The notes beneath the pieces are model-generated. The model saw only the letters and a program-made list of their open reading frames with translations, did not search any database and was not told the origin of the DNA. From Streptomyces sp. MMG1121 (GTDB lineage Bacteria > Actinomycetota > Actinomycetes > Streptomycetales > Streptomycetaceae), in assembly GCF_001280015.1 (NCBI RefSeq), contig NZ_LGDV01000190.1, forward strand, positions 186,001-250,000: a stretch of DNA of 64,000 bases, written 5' to 3'. The translations under genes were made by a program, and so were the position numbers. Shown here piece after piece: positions 16,730 to 26,400 of the stretch (position 1 is its first letter; each line of letters begins with the position of its first letter).

Positions 16730-18367
16730 TCACTGCGCGGGATTGCCCGTCGAGACGGACAGATTGATCGTGCCCGGGTCCTTCTTGCTGACATCCGTGT
16801 CCTGGGAGGGGAACTGCGCCAGGACCGTGCCCTGGCCCCAGGTGTTCTCGTCCTCGGTGTCGATCTTGTACTTCCAGCCCGCGGCCTGGAAGCAGGCCTT
16901 CACCGAGTTGATGTCCTTGTAGCGGAAGTCCGGCAGGCTGATCTTGGTCGGGTCGTCCGCGGACTCCTGGGGCTCGGTGCACTTGGTCGTGTCGATGACA
17001 CGCGTGGTGTCCGGGCCGCGGAAGCCCCCCTTGTGGGAGGAGGACGTCGAGGCGCTCGGGCCGCCGCTGCCGCCCGTGTCGTTGCTGTTGTCGTTGTTCA
17101 GGGTCAGCGCGACGATCAGGCCGATCACCGCGACCAGCGAAACCCCCACCGCGCCGATGATCACGGGCTTGTTGCTCTTGCCGCCGCCGGAACCGGACGG
17201 CTGCGTGGCCGTCTGGGGCGAGATCGTGTACGGCGGCGGGGTCGCCGCCTGCGGGGACTGCGGGCCGTAGCCCACCGGAGGCGGCGTCTGGTAGCCGCTC
17301 TGCTGCGGGTAGCCGTAGGCCGGGGCGGGCGTCTGCGGTGCGCCGTACGGGCCCGGCTGGTACGGCGTCTGCACCGGGCCGGGGGCCGGCTGGGCGGTCT
17401 GGCCGACCGGCGGGAACACCGCCGAGCCGACGCCCGAGCCGCTCTGGGCCGGCGCTCCGCCCGGCACGATGCTCGGCGCGGCCGCCTGGAAGGAGGCGGC
17501 GACGCGCAGGCACTCGTCCCGCATGGCCTCGGCGGTCGGGAAGCGCTCGTTGGGGTTCTTCTTCAGTGCGCGGGCGACCAGCGCGTCCACCGCGGGCGGC
17601 AGGGAACGGTTGATGGAGGAGGGAGCGACCGGCTCCTCCTGCACGTGCGCGTACGCGATCGCCAGCGGCGAGTCCGCCTCGAACGGAAGCCGCCCGGTGA
17701 CCAGCTGGAACAGCATGATGCCGACCGAGTACAGATCGGAGCGGGCGTCCACGCCGCGGCCGAGGGCCTGCTCCGGCGAGAGGTACTGCGGGGTGCCGAC
17801 GACCATGCCGGTCTGGGTCATCGAGGTGACCCCGGACTGCATGGCGCGGGCGATACCGAAGTCCATGACCTTGACCACGGAGCGCTTGGTCATCATCACG
17901 TTGCCCGGCTTGATGTCGCGGTGCACCAGCCCCATCTCGTGGCTGATCTCCAGCGCCGCCAGCACATCGGCGGTGATCTTGAGCGCCTTGTCGGCGGGCA
18001 TCGCGCCGTACTGCCGGACGTCCTCGTCGAGGACCGAGCCCAGCGGGCGGCCCTCGATGTACTCCATGACGATGTAGGGCGTCGCCATACCGCCCAGATC
18101 GTCCTCGCCGGTGTCGAAGACCGAGACGATGTTGGTGTGCGTGAGCTTGGCCACGGCCTGGGCCTCGCGGCGGAAGCGCTCGCGGAAGGCCTGCTCCCGG
18201 CCCAGCTCGGTGTGCAGTGTCTTGATCGCGACCTGGCGGTCGAGCACGGCGTCGTACGCCAGGTGCACCGAGGCCATGCCGCCCTCGCCGAGCAGATCCC
18301 GCAGTTGGTAGCGACCGCCGGCCAGGGCCTGCCCCGTGTACCGGCCGTGTGCGCCGTCCTGGCTCAT
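16730..18367 (-). CDS. Transmembrane Ser/Thr protein kinase with one PASTA-like extracellular domain
   Basis: The 545-aa Hanks-type kinase has a glycine loop LLGEGGMASVH, the ATP lysine in VAIKT (K49), a catalytic loop HRDIKPGN (D151), DFG as MDFGIAR, and an activation segment SMTQTGMVVGTPQYLSPEQ. A Pro/Gln/Gly-rich juxtamembrane linker (about residues 300-398) leads to one membrane helix (401-423) and a Ser/Thr-rich stalk. The extracellular C-terminus (about residues 475-545, with DFRYKDINSVKACFQAAGWK and GTVLAQFPSQD) reads as a single PASTA domain, the fold that binds muropeptides or lipid II in PknB relatives. The ATG at 18367 is preceded by GGGGAGAG. A second kinase is divergently transcribed. 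Confidence 0.87.
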   Translation of the reverse strand: MSQDGAHGRYTGQALAGGRYQLRDLLGEGGMASVHLAYDAVLDRQVAIKTLHTELGREQAFRERFRREAQAVAKLTHTNIVSVFDTGEDDLGGMATPYIVMEYIEGRPLGSVLDEDVRQYGAMPADKALKITADVLAALEISHEMGLVHRDIKPGNVMMTKRSVVKVMDFGIARAMQSGVTSMTQTGMVVGTPQYLSPEQALGRGVDARSDLYSVGIMLFQLVTGRLPFEADSPLAIAYAHVQEEPVAPSSINRSLPPAVDALVARALKKNPNERFPTAEAMRDECLRVAASFQAAAPSIVPGGAPAQSGSGVGSAVFPPVGQTAQPAPGPVQTPYQPGPYGAPQTPAPAYGYPQQSGYQTPPPVGYGPQSPQAATPPPYTISPQTATQPSGSGGGKSNKPVIIGAVGVSLVAVIGLIVALTLNNDNSNDTGGSGGPSASTSSSHKGGFRGPDTTRVIDTTKCTEPQESADDPTKISLPDFRYKDINSVKACFQAAGWKYKIDTEDENTWGQGTVLAQFPSQDTDVSKKDPGTINLSVSTGNPAQ

Positions 18368-18711
18368 CTCTCCCCGTCCCCCATTGGCCGCCCGGCGCCT
18401 TCGCTCATCGCATGGGCCTTGATCGAAAGTGTCATTCCCGGCCAAGTCTGCCCGAGGGCACCGACACGTCAAGCGCGGTGCCCGTTCCGTGACCGTACGC
18501 GCAAGAAGCGTCGCGCAAGCGTTACAGGGGGCGTACGACCGGCACACAGAATTTGCACGACAGCGCGTGCTAGAGGTTTCATGGCCGGTCCGGCTCGTGG
18601 CCGGTCCCGGTTCCGGTTCCGAACCGGTGGTCCCCACGGAGGCTGTAGCGTGGCCGACGGAGACCGTGACAACACCGCGCGCACCGCGGGCAGAAACGAC
18701 GGCGAGGACTG
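18368..18711. promoter_or_regulatory. Divergent promoter region between two Ser/Thr kinase genes
   Basis: The 344 bases between the start codons of the two kinases carry no convincing gene. The one clear structure is CCGGTTC-C-GAACCGG at 18613-18627, a perfect 15-bp inverted repeat 84 bp before the rightward kinase start, which may be an operator. No confident -10/-35 pair was assigned. Confidence 0.4.
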
Positions 18712-20355
18712 ATGGCACAGACGCAGCGCGCCCAGGGCCCGTCCGACCCTGAGGCGACTGGCGGCGGCATGTCGGACGCGCCGGAGATGTGGGGCAACGG
18801 AGGGCTCGTCGGCGACGGCCGGTACCGGCTCACCCACCGGCTGGGCCGGGGCGGCATGGCCGAGGTCTTCGCCGCCGAGGACGTCCGGCTGGGCCGGACC
18901 GTCGCGGTCAAGCTGCTGCGCGCGGATCTCGCCGAGGACCCGGTCTCCAAGGCCCGCTTCACCCGCGAGGCACAGTCGGTCGCCGGCCTCAACCACCACG
19001 CGATCGTCGCCGTGTACGACTCCGGCGAGGACTTCGTCGGCGGCCAGTCCGTGCCGTACATCGTCATGGAGCTGGTCGAGGGCCGCACCATCCGCGACCT
19101 GCTGATGAACGCCGAGGCGCCGGGCCCCGAGCAGGCCCTGATCATCGTCTCCGGCGTGCTGGAAGCGCTTGCTTACTCGCATCAGCATGGCATCGTCCAC
19201 CGTGACATCAAGCCGGCGAATGTGATCATCACCCACAGTGGCGCCGTCAAGGTGATGGACTTCGGCATCGCCCGCGCCCTGCACGGCGCGCAGTCGACGA
19301 TGACGCAGACCGGCATGGTCATGGGCACGCCGCAGTACCTCTCCCCGGAGCAGGCGCTCGGCAAGGCCGTCGACCACCGCTCCGACCTGTACGCGACCGG
19401 CTGCCTGCTGTACGAACTCCTCGCGCTGCGGCCCCCGTTCACCGGCGAGACCCCGCTGTCGGTGGTCTACCAGCACGTCCAGGACATCCCGACGCCCCCG
19501 TCCCAGCACTCCGACGCCGTGCCGCCGGAGCTGGACGGCCTGGTCATGCGCTCGCTCGCCAAGGAACCGGACGACCGGTTCCAGACGGCCGAGGAGATGC
19601 GCGGGATGGTCCAGTACGGCCTGCAGATGCTCTACGAGGCGGGCGGCCACACCGGCACCTGGAACACCGGCCCGGTGGAGTCGCACGACGGCCGTGGCAC
19701 CCCGGAGGGCGGTTTCGCGGGGACGACCGCGATGCAGCACCCGGGCGACTTCGGCTCGGGCACCGCGCAGATCCCGCAGCCGATCCTGCCGTCCGGATAC
19801 GGCAACGGCGACGACGGCGGTTTCGAGGGGCACGGCAACAAGGGCAGCGGCCGCGGCAAGCTGTGGATCGTCGCCGTCCTCGCGGTGATCGCGATCGCCG
19901 CGGGCGTCGCGCTGGCGCTGAAGGGCGCCGGGAACAGCGGCAGCACCGGCGGCGACACCAAGCCGCCGACGACGCAGTCCACCTCCTCGAAGGACGACTC
20001 GAACTCCCCGAGCCCGTCGGACAGCGCCACCGACCAGCCCACGGACTCCAGCACGGACAACGGCTCGGACACGAGCTCGGGAGGGTCCGGCTACACCCCG
20101 TCGTACACGCCGTCGCAGTCGCAGAGCACGGATCCGACCGGCGAGCCGACGGACCCGCAGACCTCGCCGTCGCAGTCCCAGGACCCGTCGACCGGCGGTA
20201 CGGACGCCGGCACCACGACGGGCGGTACGGACGCCGGCACCACGACGGGCGGTACGGACGCCGGCACCACGACGGGCGGTACGGACGCCGGCACCACGAC
20301 GGGCGGTACGGACGCGGGTGTGACGGTCGGCGGCGCGGGTGCCCCCACCGGTTGA
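18712..20355 (+). CDS. Transmembrane Ser/Thr protein kinase with repetitive Thr/Gly-rich extracellular tail
   Basis: The 547-aa kinase has a glycine loop RLGRGGMAEVF, the ATP lysine in VAVKL (K67), a catalytic loop HRDIKPAN (D165), VMDFGIAR, and an activation segment STMTQTGMVMGTPQYLSPEQ. One transmembrane helix (LWIVAVLAVIAIAAGVALAL, about residue 385) separates it from a C-terminus of about 140 residues. That tail contains only Ser/Thr/Pro/Gly/Asp-rich sequence, ending in five 9-residue repeats GGTDAGTTT. Unlike its divergent neighbour it has no PASTA or other recognisable sensor domain, so its extracellular part may be a cell-wall-spanning stalk. The start has GGCGAGGA upstream. The repeats could vary in number between strains. 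Confidence 0.87.
   Translation: MAQTQRAQGPSDPEATGGGMSDAPEMWGNGGLVGDGRYRLTHRLGRGGMAEVFAAEDVRLGRTVAVKLLRADLAEDPVSKARFTREAQSVAGLNHHAIVAVYDSGEDFVGGQSVPYIVMELVEGRTIRDLLMNAEAPGPEQALIIVSGVLEALAYSHQHGIVHRDIKPANVIITHSGAVKVMDFGIARALHGAQSTMTQTGMVMGTPQYLSPEQALGKAVDHRSDLYATGCLLYELLALRPPFTGETPLSVVYQHVQDIPTPPSQHSDAVPPELDGLVMRSLAKEPDDRFQTAEEMRGMVQYGLQMLYEAGGHTGTWNTGPVESHDGRGTPEGGFAGTTAMQHPGDFGSGTAQIPQPILPSGYGNGDDGGFEGHGNKGSGRGKLWIVAVLAVIAIAAGVALALKGAGNSGSTGGDTKPPTTQSTSSKDDSNSPSPSDSATDQPTDSSTDNGSDTSSGGSGYTPSYTPSQSQSTDPTGEPTDPQTSPSQSQDPSTGGTDAGTTTGGTDAGTTTGGTDAGTTTGGTDAGTTTGGTDAGVTVGGAGAPTG
20194..20328 (+). repeat. Five 27-bp tandem repeats encoding GGTDAGTTT
   Basis: Four near-identical copies of a 27-bp unit and a fifth diverged copy (ending GVTV) lie in frame at the end of the kinase gene. 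Near-identity at the DNA level, including synonymous positions, points to recent expansion or ongoing slippage. Confidence 0.9.
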
Positions 20356-20427
20356 AGGACACCTACGGCGGCGCCCGTGACGGCGTCACCGTGAGCAGGC
20401 GGCCCGGCGGCCCGGGGCGCGGCACCG

Positions 20428-21471
20428 TCAGCCGGTGAACGCGTCGCACACCGCGTCGTACTCGCGCGTCCACCACACGGCGAGCGCCGACGCGGCCGGG
20501 AACTGGCAGTCCGCGCGCGTGTCCCCGCGCTCGTAGTGCCAGCGCAGCATCCAGAAGTCGTTCAGCCGCTCCCACCACACCCGGTGCACGGCTGCCGCCA
20601 GCTCGGAGGGCGTGGCGCCGGCCGCGCGCCGGTACGCGCGCGCGTAGGCGCGTACCTTCGGCACGTCCAGCGTGCCCGCGGGGCGTACGAAGAAGATCAC
20701 GGCGGCGCGTACGGCCTCCTCCGCGCGGGGCTGCACACCGAGCCGGTCCCAGTCGACGATGGCCGCGGGGATGTCGCCCTTGTAGAGCAGGTTGAAGGGG
20801 TGGAAGTCCCCGTGCACCCAGCCCACCGAGCCGCCGTGCGGGGGGCACCGGTCGGCGTGCTGCTCCAGGAGCGCGCGGCGTTCCAGGAGCCGGTGCCGAG
20901 CCAGTTCGTCGAAGGCATCGGCGGGCCGGTGGCGCTTGACCTGGCCGAGCAGGTCGTCGATGAGGGCGAAGGTGTCGGCCGGGTCGGCGCTCTTCACGGG
21001 GTGGGGGCTTGTGGCCGGGCGCGTGCGCCCCTTGGGTGGCATCACGCGCTCCAGACAGGCGTGCACGGCGCCCAGGAGCGCCCCCAGGCGTGCGCTCTCG
21101 GCGCGGGTGAGTTGGCCGCCGTGCCGGTGCCGGCCGTCGATCCATGGATGCAGGGCGTAGGCGTGGCCGCCGACGACGGCGACCGTACGCCCCTCACGGT
21201 GTGCGAGCGGCACGGAGACGGGGACGCCGAGGTCGGCCAGGCGCTGGGTGGCGCGGTGGCGGCGCTCGATGGCGGCCGGGTCGGCGGTGTCGGGGTCGAA
21301 ATGGTGCTTGAGGAAATAGTGGCCGCGCGTGGTGCACAGTCGGTAGCCGCGATTGAGCAGGCCCTGGTCGACGGGTTCACAGGTGAGGGCGGTACCGGCG
21401 GCGTACAGGCGGAGCAAGGCGCCCAGAGGGGGCGCGTGGGGCACGACGGGTGGTACACATGAGCGCGGCAC
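20428..21471 (-). CDS. Aminoglycoside phosphotransferase-fold kinase (APH family)
   Basis: The 347-aa protein has the APH/choline-kinase fold: the catalytic loop VHGDFHPFNLLY and the metal-binding aspartate in AIVDWDRLG, with an N-terminal lobe containing HYFLKHHF (ATP lysine). A His-containing dimerisation-like segment, ALHPWIDGRHRHGGQ, lies between. The substrate is unknown; such orphan APH proteins in Streptomyces phosphorylate small metabolites and are not reliable resistance markers. It is convergent with the preceding kinase gene and transcribed away from the response regulator region. The 92 bp between its start and the end of the regulator gene show nothing notable. Confidence 0.78.
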   Translation of the reverse strand: MPRSCVPPVVPHAPPLGALLRLYAAGTALTCEPVDQGLLNRGYRLCTTRGHYFLKHHFDPDTADPAAIERRHRATQRLADLGVPVSVPLAHREGRTVAVVGGHAYALHPWIDGRHRHGGQLTRAESARLGALLGAVHACLERVMPPKGRTRPATSPHPVKSADPADTFALIDDLLGQVKRHRPADAFDELARHRLLERRALLEQHADRCPPHGGSVGWVHGDFHPFNLLYKGDIPAAIVDWDRLGVQPRAEEAVRAAVIFFVRPAGTLDVPKVRAYARAYRRAAGATPSELAAAVHRVWWERLNDFWMLRWHYERGDTRADCQFPAASALAVWWTREYDAVCDAFTG

Positions 21472-21563
21472 GCCGCAGATGCTAGGGCACGAAAAGCCGC
21501 CGTGAGCTGGGAGTTGTCACAGGCAGTCGCCGATGATCTCTTTCGGTCACACGGCACGCTTTA

Positions 21564-22259
21564 TCAATGAGTTCCGTTGCTTCCGCTCTTTTCCGCCTGC
21601 ATGCGAGCGACATAAGCGGCGGCCTGGGAACGGCGTTGCATACCGAGTTTGGAAAGCAGACTCGAAACGTAATTCTTGATCGTCTTCTCGGCGAGATGCA
21701 ACCGCTCGCCGATCTGGCGGTTGGTGAGCCCTTCGCCGATCAGGTCGAGGATCTTCCGCTCCTGCTCGGTGAGCTGCGCGAGCCGGTCGTCCGTGCGCGC
21801 GCCGCCGCCGTCGCGCAGCCGCTCCAGCACGCGCGCGGTGGCGACCGGATCCAGCAGGGACTTGCCGGCGGCCACGTCCCGTACCGCCTGGAGGAGTTCG
21901 TTGCCGCGGATCGCCTTCAGCACGTATCCGGACGCGCCCGCCATGATCGCGTCGAAGAGGGCCTCGTCGTCCGCGAACGAGGTCAGCATCAGGCACCGGA
22001 CCGTGTCGTCCTTGGAGCGGATCTCCCGGCACACCTCCACCCCGCTGCCGTCCGGCAGCCGCACGTCGAGGACCGCCACGTCGGGCCTGGTGGCCGGAAT
22101 GCGCACGAGGGCGTCGGCCGCCGTGCCGGCCTCGCCGACCACCTCGATGTCGGGTTCGACGGAGAGCATCTCGTGGACGCCCCGGCGGACGACCTCATGG
22201 TCATCGAGGAGAAATACCCTGATTTTTCCGATTTCGTGCACAGAATGAGTCTCACACAC
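21564..22259 (-). CDS. NarL/FixJ-family response regulator, orphan (no histidine kinase adjacent)
   Basis: The 231-aa protein has a receiver domain with the acidic pocket FLLDDHE and phospho-acceptor aspartate in [12 protein letters not shown] (D65), the conserved threonine/serine in [11 protein letters not shown] and lysine in YVLKAIRG. The C-terminal LuxR-type helix-turn-helix is [20 protein letters not shown] and following. The GTG at 22259 has GGGAAGAG five bases upstream; a GTG six codons later lacks a ribosome site. No sensor kinase gene is nearby. It resembles, from memory, S. coelicolor SCO3818, an orphan regulator next to the bkd genes reported to affect actinorhodin production. It is divergent from bkdFGH. 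Confidence 0.87.
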   Translation of the reverse strand: MCETHSVHEIGKIRVFLLDDHEVVRRGVHEMLSVEPDIEVVGEAGTAADALVRIPATRPDVAVLDVRLPDGSGVEVCREIRSKDDTVRCLMLTSFADDEALFDAIMAGASGYVLKAIRGNELLQAVRDVAAGKSLLDPVATARVLERLRDGGGARTDDRLAQLTEQERKILDLIGEGLTNRQIGERLHLAEKTIKNYVSSLLSKLGMQRRSQAAAYVARMQAEKSGSNGTH

Positions 22260-22356
22260 AAACTCTTCCCGTGACCTGGGTGTGCGGGATAACGTGCGGT
22301 TGCTCCGGCCTTTCGCAAGGCTGTGACCAGCACGCTTCCGCATCCCCTCGAATTTA

Positions 22357-22370
22357 CTTGGAAATCCAAG
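22357..22370. promoter_or_regulatory. Palindrome upstream of bkdF
   Basis: CTTGGA-AA-TCCAAG has perfect 6-bp arms and lies in the 305-bp region between the response regulator and bkdF. The surrounding sequence is AT-richer than its neighbours. It is a candidate operator for BkdR or the adjacent response regulator. Confidence 0.4.
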
Positions 22371-22394
22371 CAAAGTCGCAGGTCAGATGGGGTT

Positions 22395-22408
22395 TCACAG
22401 AAATGTGA
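22395..22408. promoter_or_regulatory. Second palindrome upstream of bkdF
   Basis: TCACA-GAAA-TGTGA has perfect 5-bp arms 25 bp beyond the first palindrome and about 157 bp before the bkdF start. It could be an operator or a promoter-proximal element. The rest of the 22260-22564 intergenic region shows no gene. Confidence 0.35.
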
Positions 22409-22564
22409 GGCACTGGGTAACGTGATGGTTGCAGGGCGCTCGCCGGGGCACCTGTCACGCCTGTTCCCGGCCGAGTGGCACCCACCCCGTGCCCGGTGGT
22501 CGAAACAGGTGAGCCGCACTGGCCTACCGGCAACCCCGGGGGCCGGAACGACGGAGGAGCACAC

Positions 22565-23758
22565 GTGACCGTGGACAGCAGTGCCGCGCGCCAGCCGCGA
22601 CGCAGCGCCGCAGGCAAGGCCGGCACCACCGGCAGCAAGCGCACTACCCGCACCGCCGCGAAGAAGAGTGCCGAGCCCGAGCTCGTGCAGCTCCTGACGC
22701 CCGAGGGCAAGCGGGTCAAGAACGCCGAGTACGACGCCTACGTCGCCGGCATCACTCCCGAAGAGCTGCGCGGCCTGTACCGCGACATGGTGCTCACCCG
22801 CCGCTTCGACGCCGAGGCCACCGCCCTGCAGCGCCAGGGCGAGCTGGGCCTGTGGGCCTCCCTGCTGGGCCAGGAGGCCGCCCAGATCGGCTCCGGCCGG
22901 GCCCTGCGCGACGACGACTACGTCTTCCCGACCTACCGCGAGCACGGCGTCGCCTGGTGCCGCGGGGTCGACCCGACCAACCTGCTCGGCATGTTCCGCG
23001 GCGTGAACAATGGCGGGTGGGACCCCAACGGCAACAACTTCCACCTGTACACGATCGTCATCGGCTCCCAGACGCTGCACGCCACCGGCTACGCGATGGG
23101 CATCACCAAGGACGGCGCGGACAGCGCGGTGATCGCCTACTTCGGCGACGGCGCGAGCAGCCAGGGCGACGTGGCCGAGTCGTTCACCTTCTCCGCGGTC
23201 TACAACGCTCCCGTCGTGTTCTTCTGCCAGAACAACCAGTGGGCGATCTCCGAGCCGACCGAGAAGCAGAGCCGGGTGCCGCTGTACCAGCGCGCGCAGG
23301 GCTTCGGTTTCCCGGGCGTACGGGTGGACGGCAACGACGTGCTGGCGTGCCTCGCGGTGACGAAGTGGGCCCTGGAGCGCGCCCGCAGCGGCGAGGGCCC
23401 CACCCTCGTCGAGGCGTACACGTACCGCATGGGCGCCCACACCACCTCCGACGACCCGACGAAGTACCGGGCCGACGAGGAGCGCGAGGCCTGGGAGGCG
23501 AAGGACCCGATGCTGCGCCTTCGCCGGTATCTGGAGGCCTCAAACCACGCGGACGAGGGATTCTTCGCGGAACTCGAGGCCGAGTCCGAAGCGTTGGGCA
23601 AACGAGTGCGCGAAGCGGTCCGCGCCATGCCCGACCCGGACCACTTCGCCATCTTCGAGAACGTGTACGCGGACGGGCACGCGCTCGTCGACGAGGAGCG
23701 AGCGCAGTTCGCCGCCTACCAGGCGTCGTTCGCGGACGCAGCTGAAGGGGGTCGCTGA
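22565..23758 (+). CDS. bkdF: Branched-chain alpha-keto acid dehydrogenase E1 alpha (second cluster)
   Basis: This is the 397-aa E1 alpha of a second complete E1-E2 operon. The ThDP motif is FGDGASSQGD (GDG 194-196) to QNN (222-224), and the phosphorylation-loop-like segment is YRMGAHTTSDDPTKYR. The N-terminus (about residues 8-35) is a Lys/Arg/Ala/Thr-rich extension absent from BkdA. The GTG at 22565 has GGAGGAG five bases upstream. Gene order, lengths (E1 beta exactly 325 aa) and the roughly 13-kb distance from the first cluster match bkdFGH of S. avermitilis, whose loss removes natural avermectin starter units; the symbol is assigned on that basis. Confidence 0.9.
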   Translation: MTVDSSAARQPRRSAAGKAGTTGSKRTTRTAAKKSAEPELVQLLTPEGKRVKNAEYDAYVAGITPEELRGLYRDMVLTRRFDAEATALQRQGELGLWASLLGQEAAQIGSGRALRDDDYVFPTYREHGVAWCRGVDPTNLLGMFRGVNNGGWDPNGNNFHLYTIVIGSQTLHATGYAMGITKDGADSAVIAYFGDGASSQGDVAESFTFSAVYNAPVVFFCQNNQWAISEPTEKQSRVPLYQRAQGFGFPGVRVDGNDVLACLAVTKWALERARSGEGPTLVEAYTYRMGAHTTSDDPTKYRADEEREAWEAKDPMLRLRRYLEASNHADEGFFAELEAESEALGKRVREAVRAMPDPDHFAIFENVYADGHALVDEERAQFAAYQASFADAAEGGR

Positions 23759-23759
23759 G

Positions 23760-24737
<978 letters not shown>

Positions 24738-24747
24738 GGAGAGGGTC

Positions 24748-26148
24748 GTGACGACGATGACGGAAGCGTCCGTACGCGAGTTCAAGATGCCGGACGTCGG
24801 CGAGGGACTCACCGAGGCCGAGATCCTCAAGTGGTACGTCCAGCCGGGCGACACGGTCACCGACGGCCAGGTGGTGTGCGAGGTCGAGACCGCCAAGGCG
24901 GCCGTCGAACTGCCCATTCCCTACGACGGCGTGGTGCGCGAACTGCACTTCCCCGAGGGCACCACGGTGGACGTGGGTACGGTCATCATCGCGGTGGACG
25001 TGGCGGGCGGCGCGCCGGTACCGGCGGCGGAAGCCGTCACGCCCGCGGCGGCTCCCGTGGAGCCCGCCGCGGCCGCGGAGGAGCCGAAGCCGGCGGCCCG
25101 CCAGCCGGTCCTGGTCGGCTACGGCGTGGCGGCCTCCTCGACCAAGCGCCGCCCCCGCAAGGGCCCCGAGGCCGGCATCCCGGTGCCGGCGCAGGCGATC
25201 CAGGCAGAGCTGAACGGCCACGCCCCGGCCGTGGAGAAGCCCCGCCCGCTGGCCAAGCCGCCGGTGCGCAAGCTGGCCAAGGACCTCGGCGTCGACCTGG
25301 GCGCGGTCACCCCGTCCGGCCCCGACGGCGTCATCACGCGCGAGGACGTGCACGCGGCGGCCGCGCCGCGGCCCGCCGAGCCGGTGGCGGCCCCGGTCGC
25401 GGTGGCCCCCGCCGTGACGCCGGCGCCCGTGGAGTCGTACGACACGGTGCGCGAGACCCGTGTACCGGTCAAGGGCGTCCGCAAGGCCACGGCGGCGGCG
25501 ATGGTCGGCTCCGCCTTCACGGCGCCGCATGTCACAGAGTTCGTGACGGTCGACGTGACCCGCACGATGAAGCTGGTCGAGGAGCTGAAGCAGGACAGGG
25601 AGATGCAGGGGCTGCGGGTCAACCCGCTGCTGCTGATCGCCAAGGCCCTGCTGGTCGCCATCAAGCGCAACCCGGACATCAACGCGTCCTGGGACGAGGC
25701 CAACCAGGAGATCGTGCAGAAGCACTACGTCAACCTGGGCATCGCGGCGGCCACCCCGCGCGGCCTGATCGTGCCGAACATCAAGGACGCGCACGAGAAG
25801 ACACTCCCGCGGCTGGCCGAGGCCCTGGGTGAGCTGGTGTCGACGGCCCGCGAGGGCAAGACGTCCCCGGCCGCCATGCAGGGCGGCACGGTGACGATCA
25901 CCAACGTCGGCGTCTTCGGTGTCGACACCGGCACGCCGATCCTCAACCCCGGCGAGTCGGCGATCCTCGCGATCGGCGCGATCAAGCTCCAGCCATGGGT
26001 CCACAAGGGCAAGGTCAAGCCGCGTCAGGTGACGACCCTGGCCTTGAGCTTCGACCACCGAGTGGTCGACGGTGAGCTGGGCTCGAAGGTCCTGGCGGAC
26101 GTGGCCGCGATCCTGGAGCAGCCGAAGAGGCTGATCACCTGGGCGTGA
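24748..26148 (+). CDS. bkdH: Dihydrolipoamide acyltransferase E2 (second bkd cluster)
   Basis: The 466-aa E2 has its lipoyl lysine in EVETAKAAVELP (K50), a subunit-binding domain (PPVRKLAKDLGVDLGAVTPS) and a catalytic domain with SFDHRVVDGELG. GAGGAGAGG precedes the GTG at 24748; an in-frame ATG three codons later is an alternative. The linker is Ala/Pro/Glu-rich. Unlike BkdC, the catalytic motif is the canonical HRVVDG. No E3 gene follows, so both complexes probably use a lipoamide dehydrogenase encoded elsewhere. A 14-bp hairpin closes the operon. Confidence 0.9.
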   Translation: MTTMTEASVREFKMPDVGEGLTEAEILKWYVQPGDTVTDGQVVCEVETAKAAVELPIPYDGVVRELHFPEGTTVDVGTVIIAVDVAGGAPVPAAEAVTPAAAPVEPAAAAEEPKPAARQPVLVGYGVAASSTKRRPRKGPEAGIPVPAQAIQAELNGHAPAVEKPRPLAKPPVRKLAKDLGVDLGAVTPSGPDGVITREDVHAAAAPRPAEPVAAPVAVAPAVTPAPVESYDTVRETRVPVKGVRKATAAAMVGSAFTAPHVTEFVTVDVTRTMKLVEELKQDREMQGLRVNPLLLIAKALLVAIKRNPDINASWDEANQEIVQKHYVNLGIAAATPRGLIVPNIKDAHEKTLPRLAEALGELVSTAREGKTSPAAMQGGTVTITNVGVFGVDTGTPILNPGESAILAIGAIKLQPWVHKGKVKPRQVTTLALSFDHRVVDGELGSKVLADVAAILEQPKRLITWA

Positions 26149-26181
26149 GGGCTCCGGTTGGGTAACCGCGTTGTCCGCAGA

Positions 26182-26212
26182 GGGCGGCCGCACATGCGAT
26201 GTGCGGCCGCCC
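26182..26212. terminator. Hairpin terminator after bkdFGH
   Basis: A perfect 14-bp stem (GGGCGGCCGCACAT / ATGTGCGGCCGCCC) with a 3-base loop lies 33 bases after the bkdH stop. It separates the core operon from the accessory toxin locus. Confidence 0.8.
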
Positions 26213-26400
26213 ATACGTCTTGACGTCTTGCGTCACGGAGAGGCGTTCGCGCCAGTCGGGCAGAACGGGTTCCGTGGTGGTCGGTACGCCGACGTGCCCG
26301 CCAGACGTGCGACGGTCCAGCACGAGGGGGCCGAGCCGGTCCGCGGTGCGTTCCATCGCCCGGACCATGGCCTGTTGCACCAGCACGCTCGCACGACACT

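Noticed and set aside
26135..26386. Minus-strand frame of 83 codons between bkdH and the CdiI-type gene
   Set aside because: Its 3' part runs through the bkdFGH terminator hairpin and bkdH stop. It has no ribosome site or recognisable similarity. The sequence is coding-like in places, so a decayed gene cannot be excluded, but I cannot support one.
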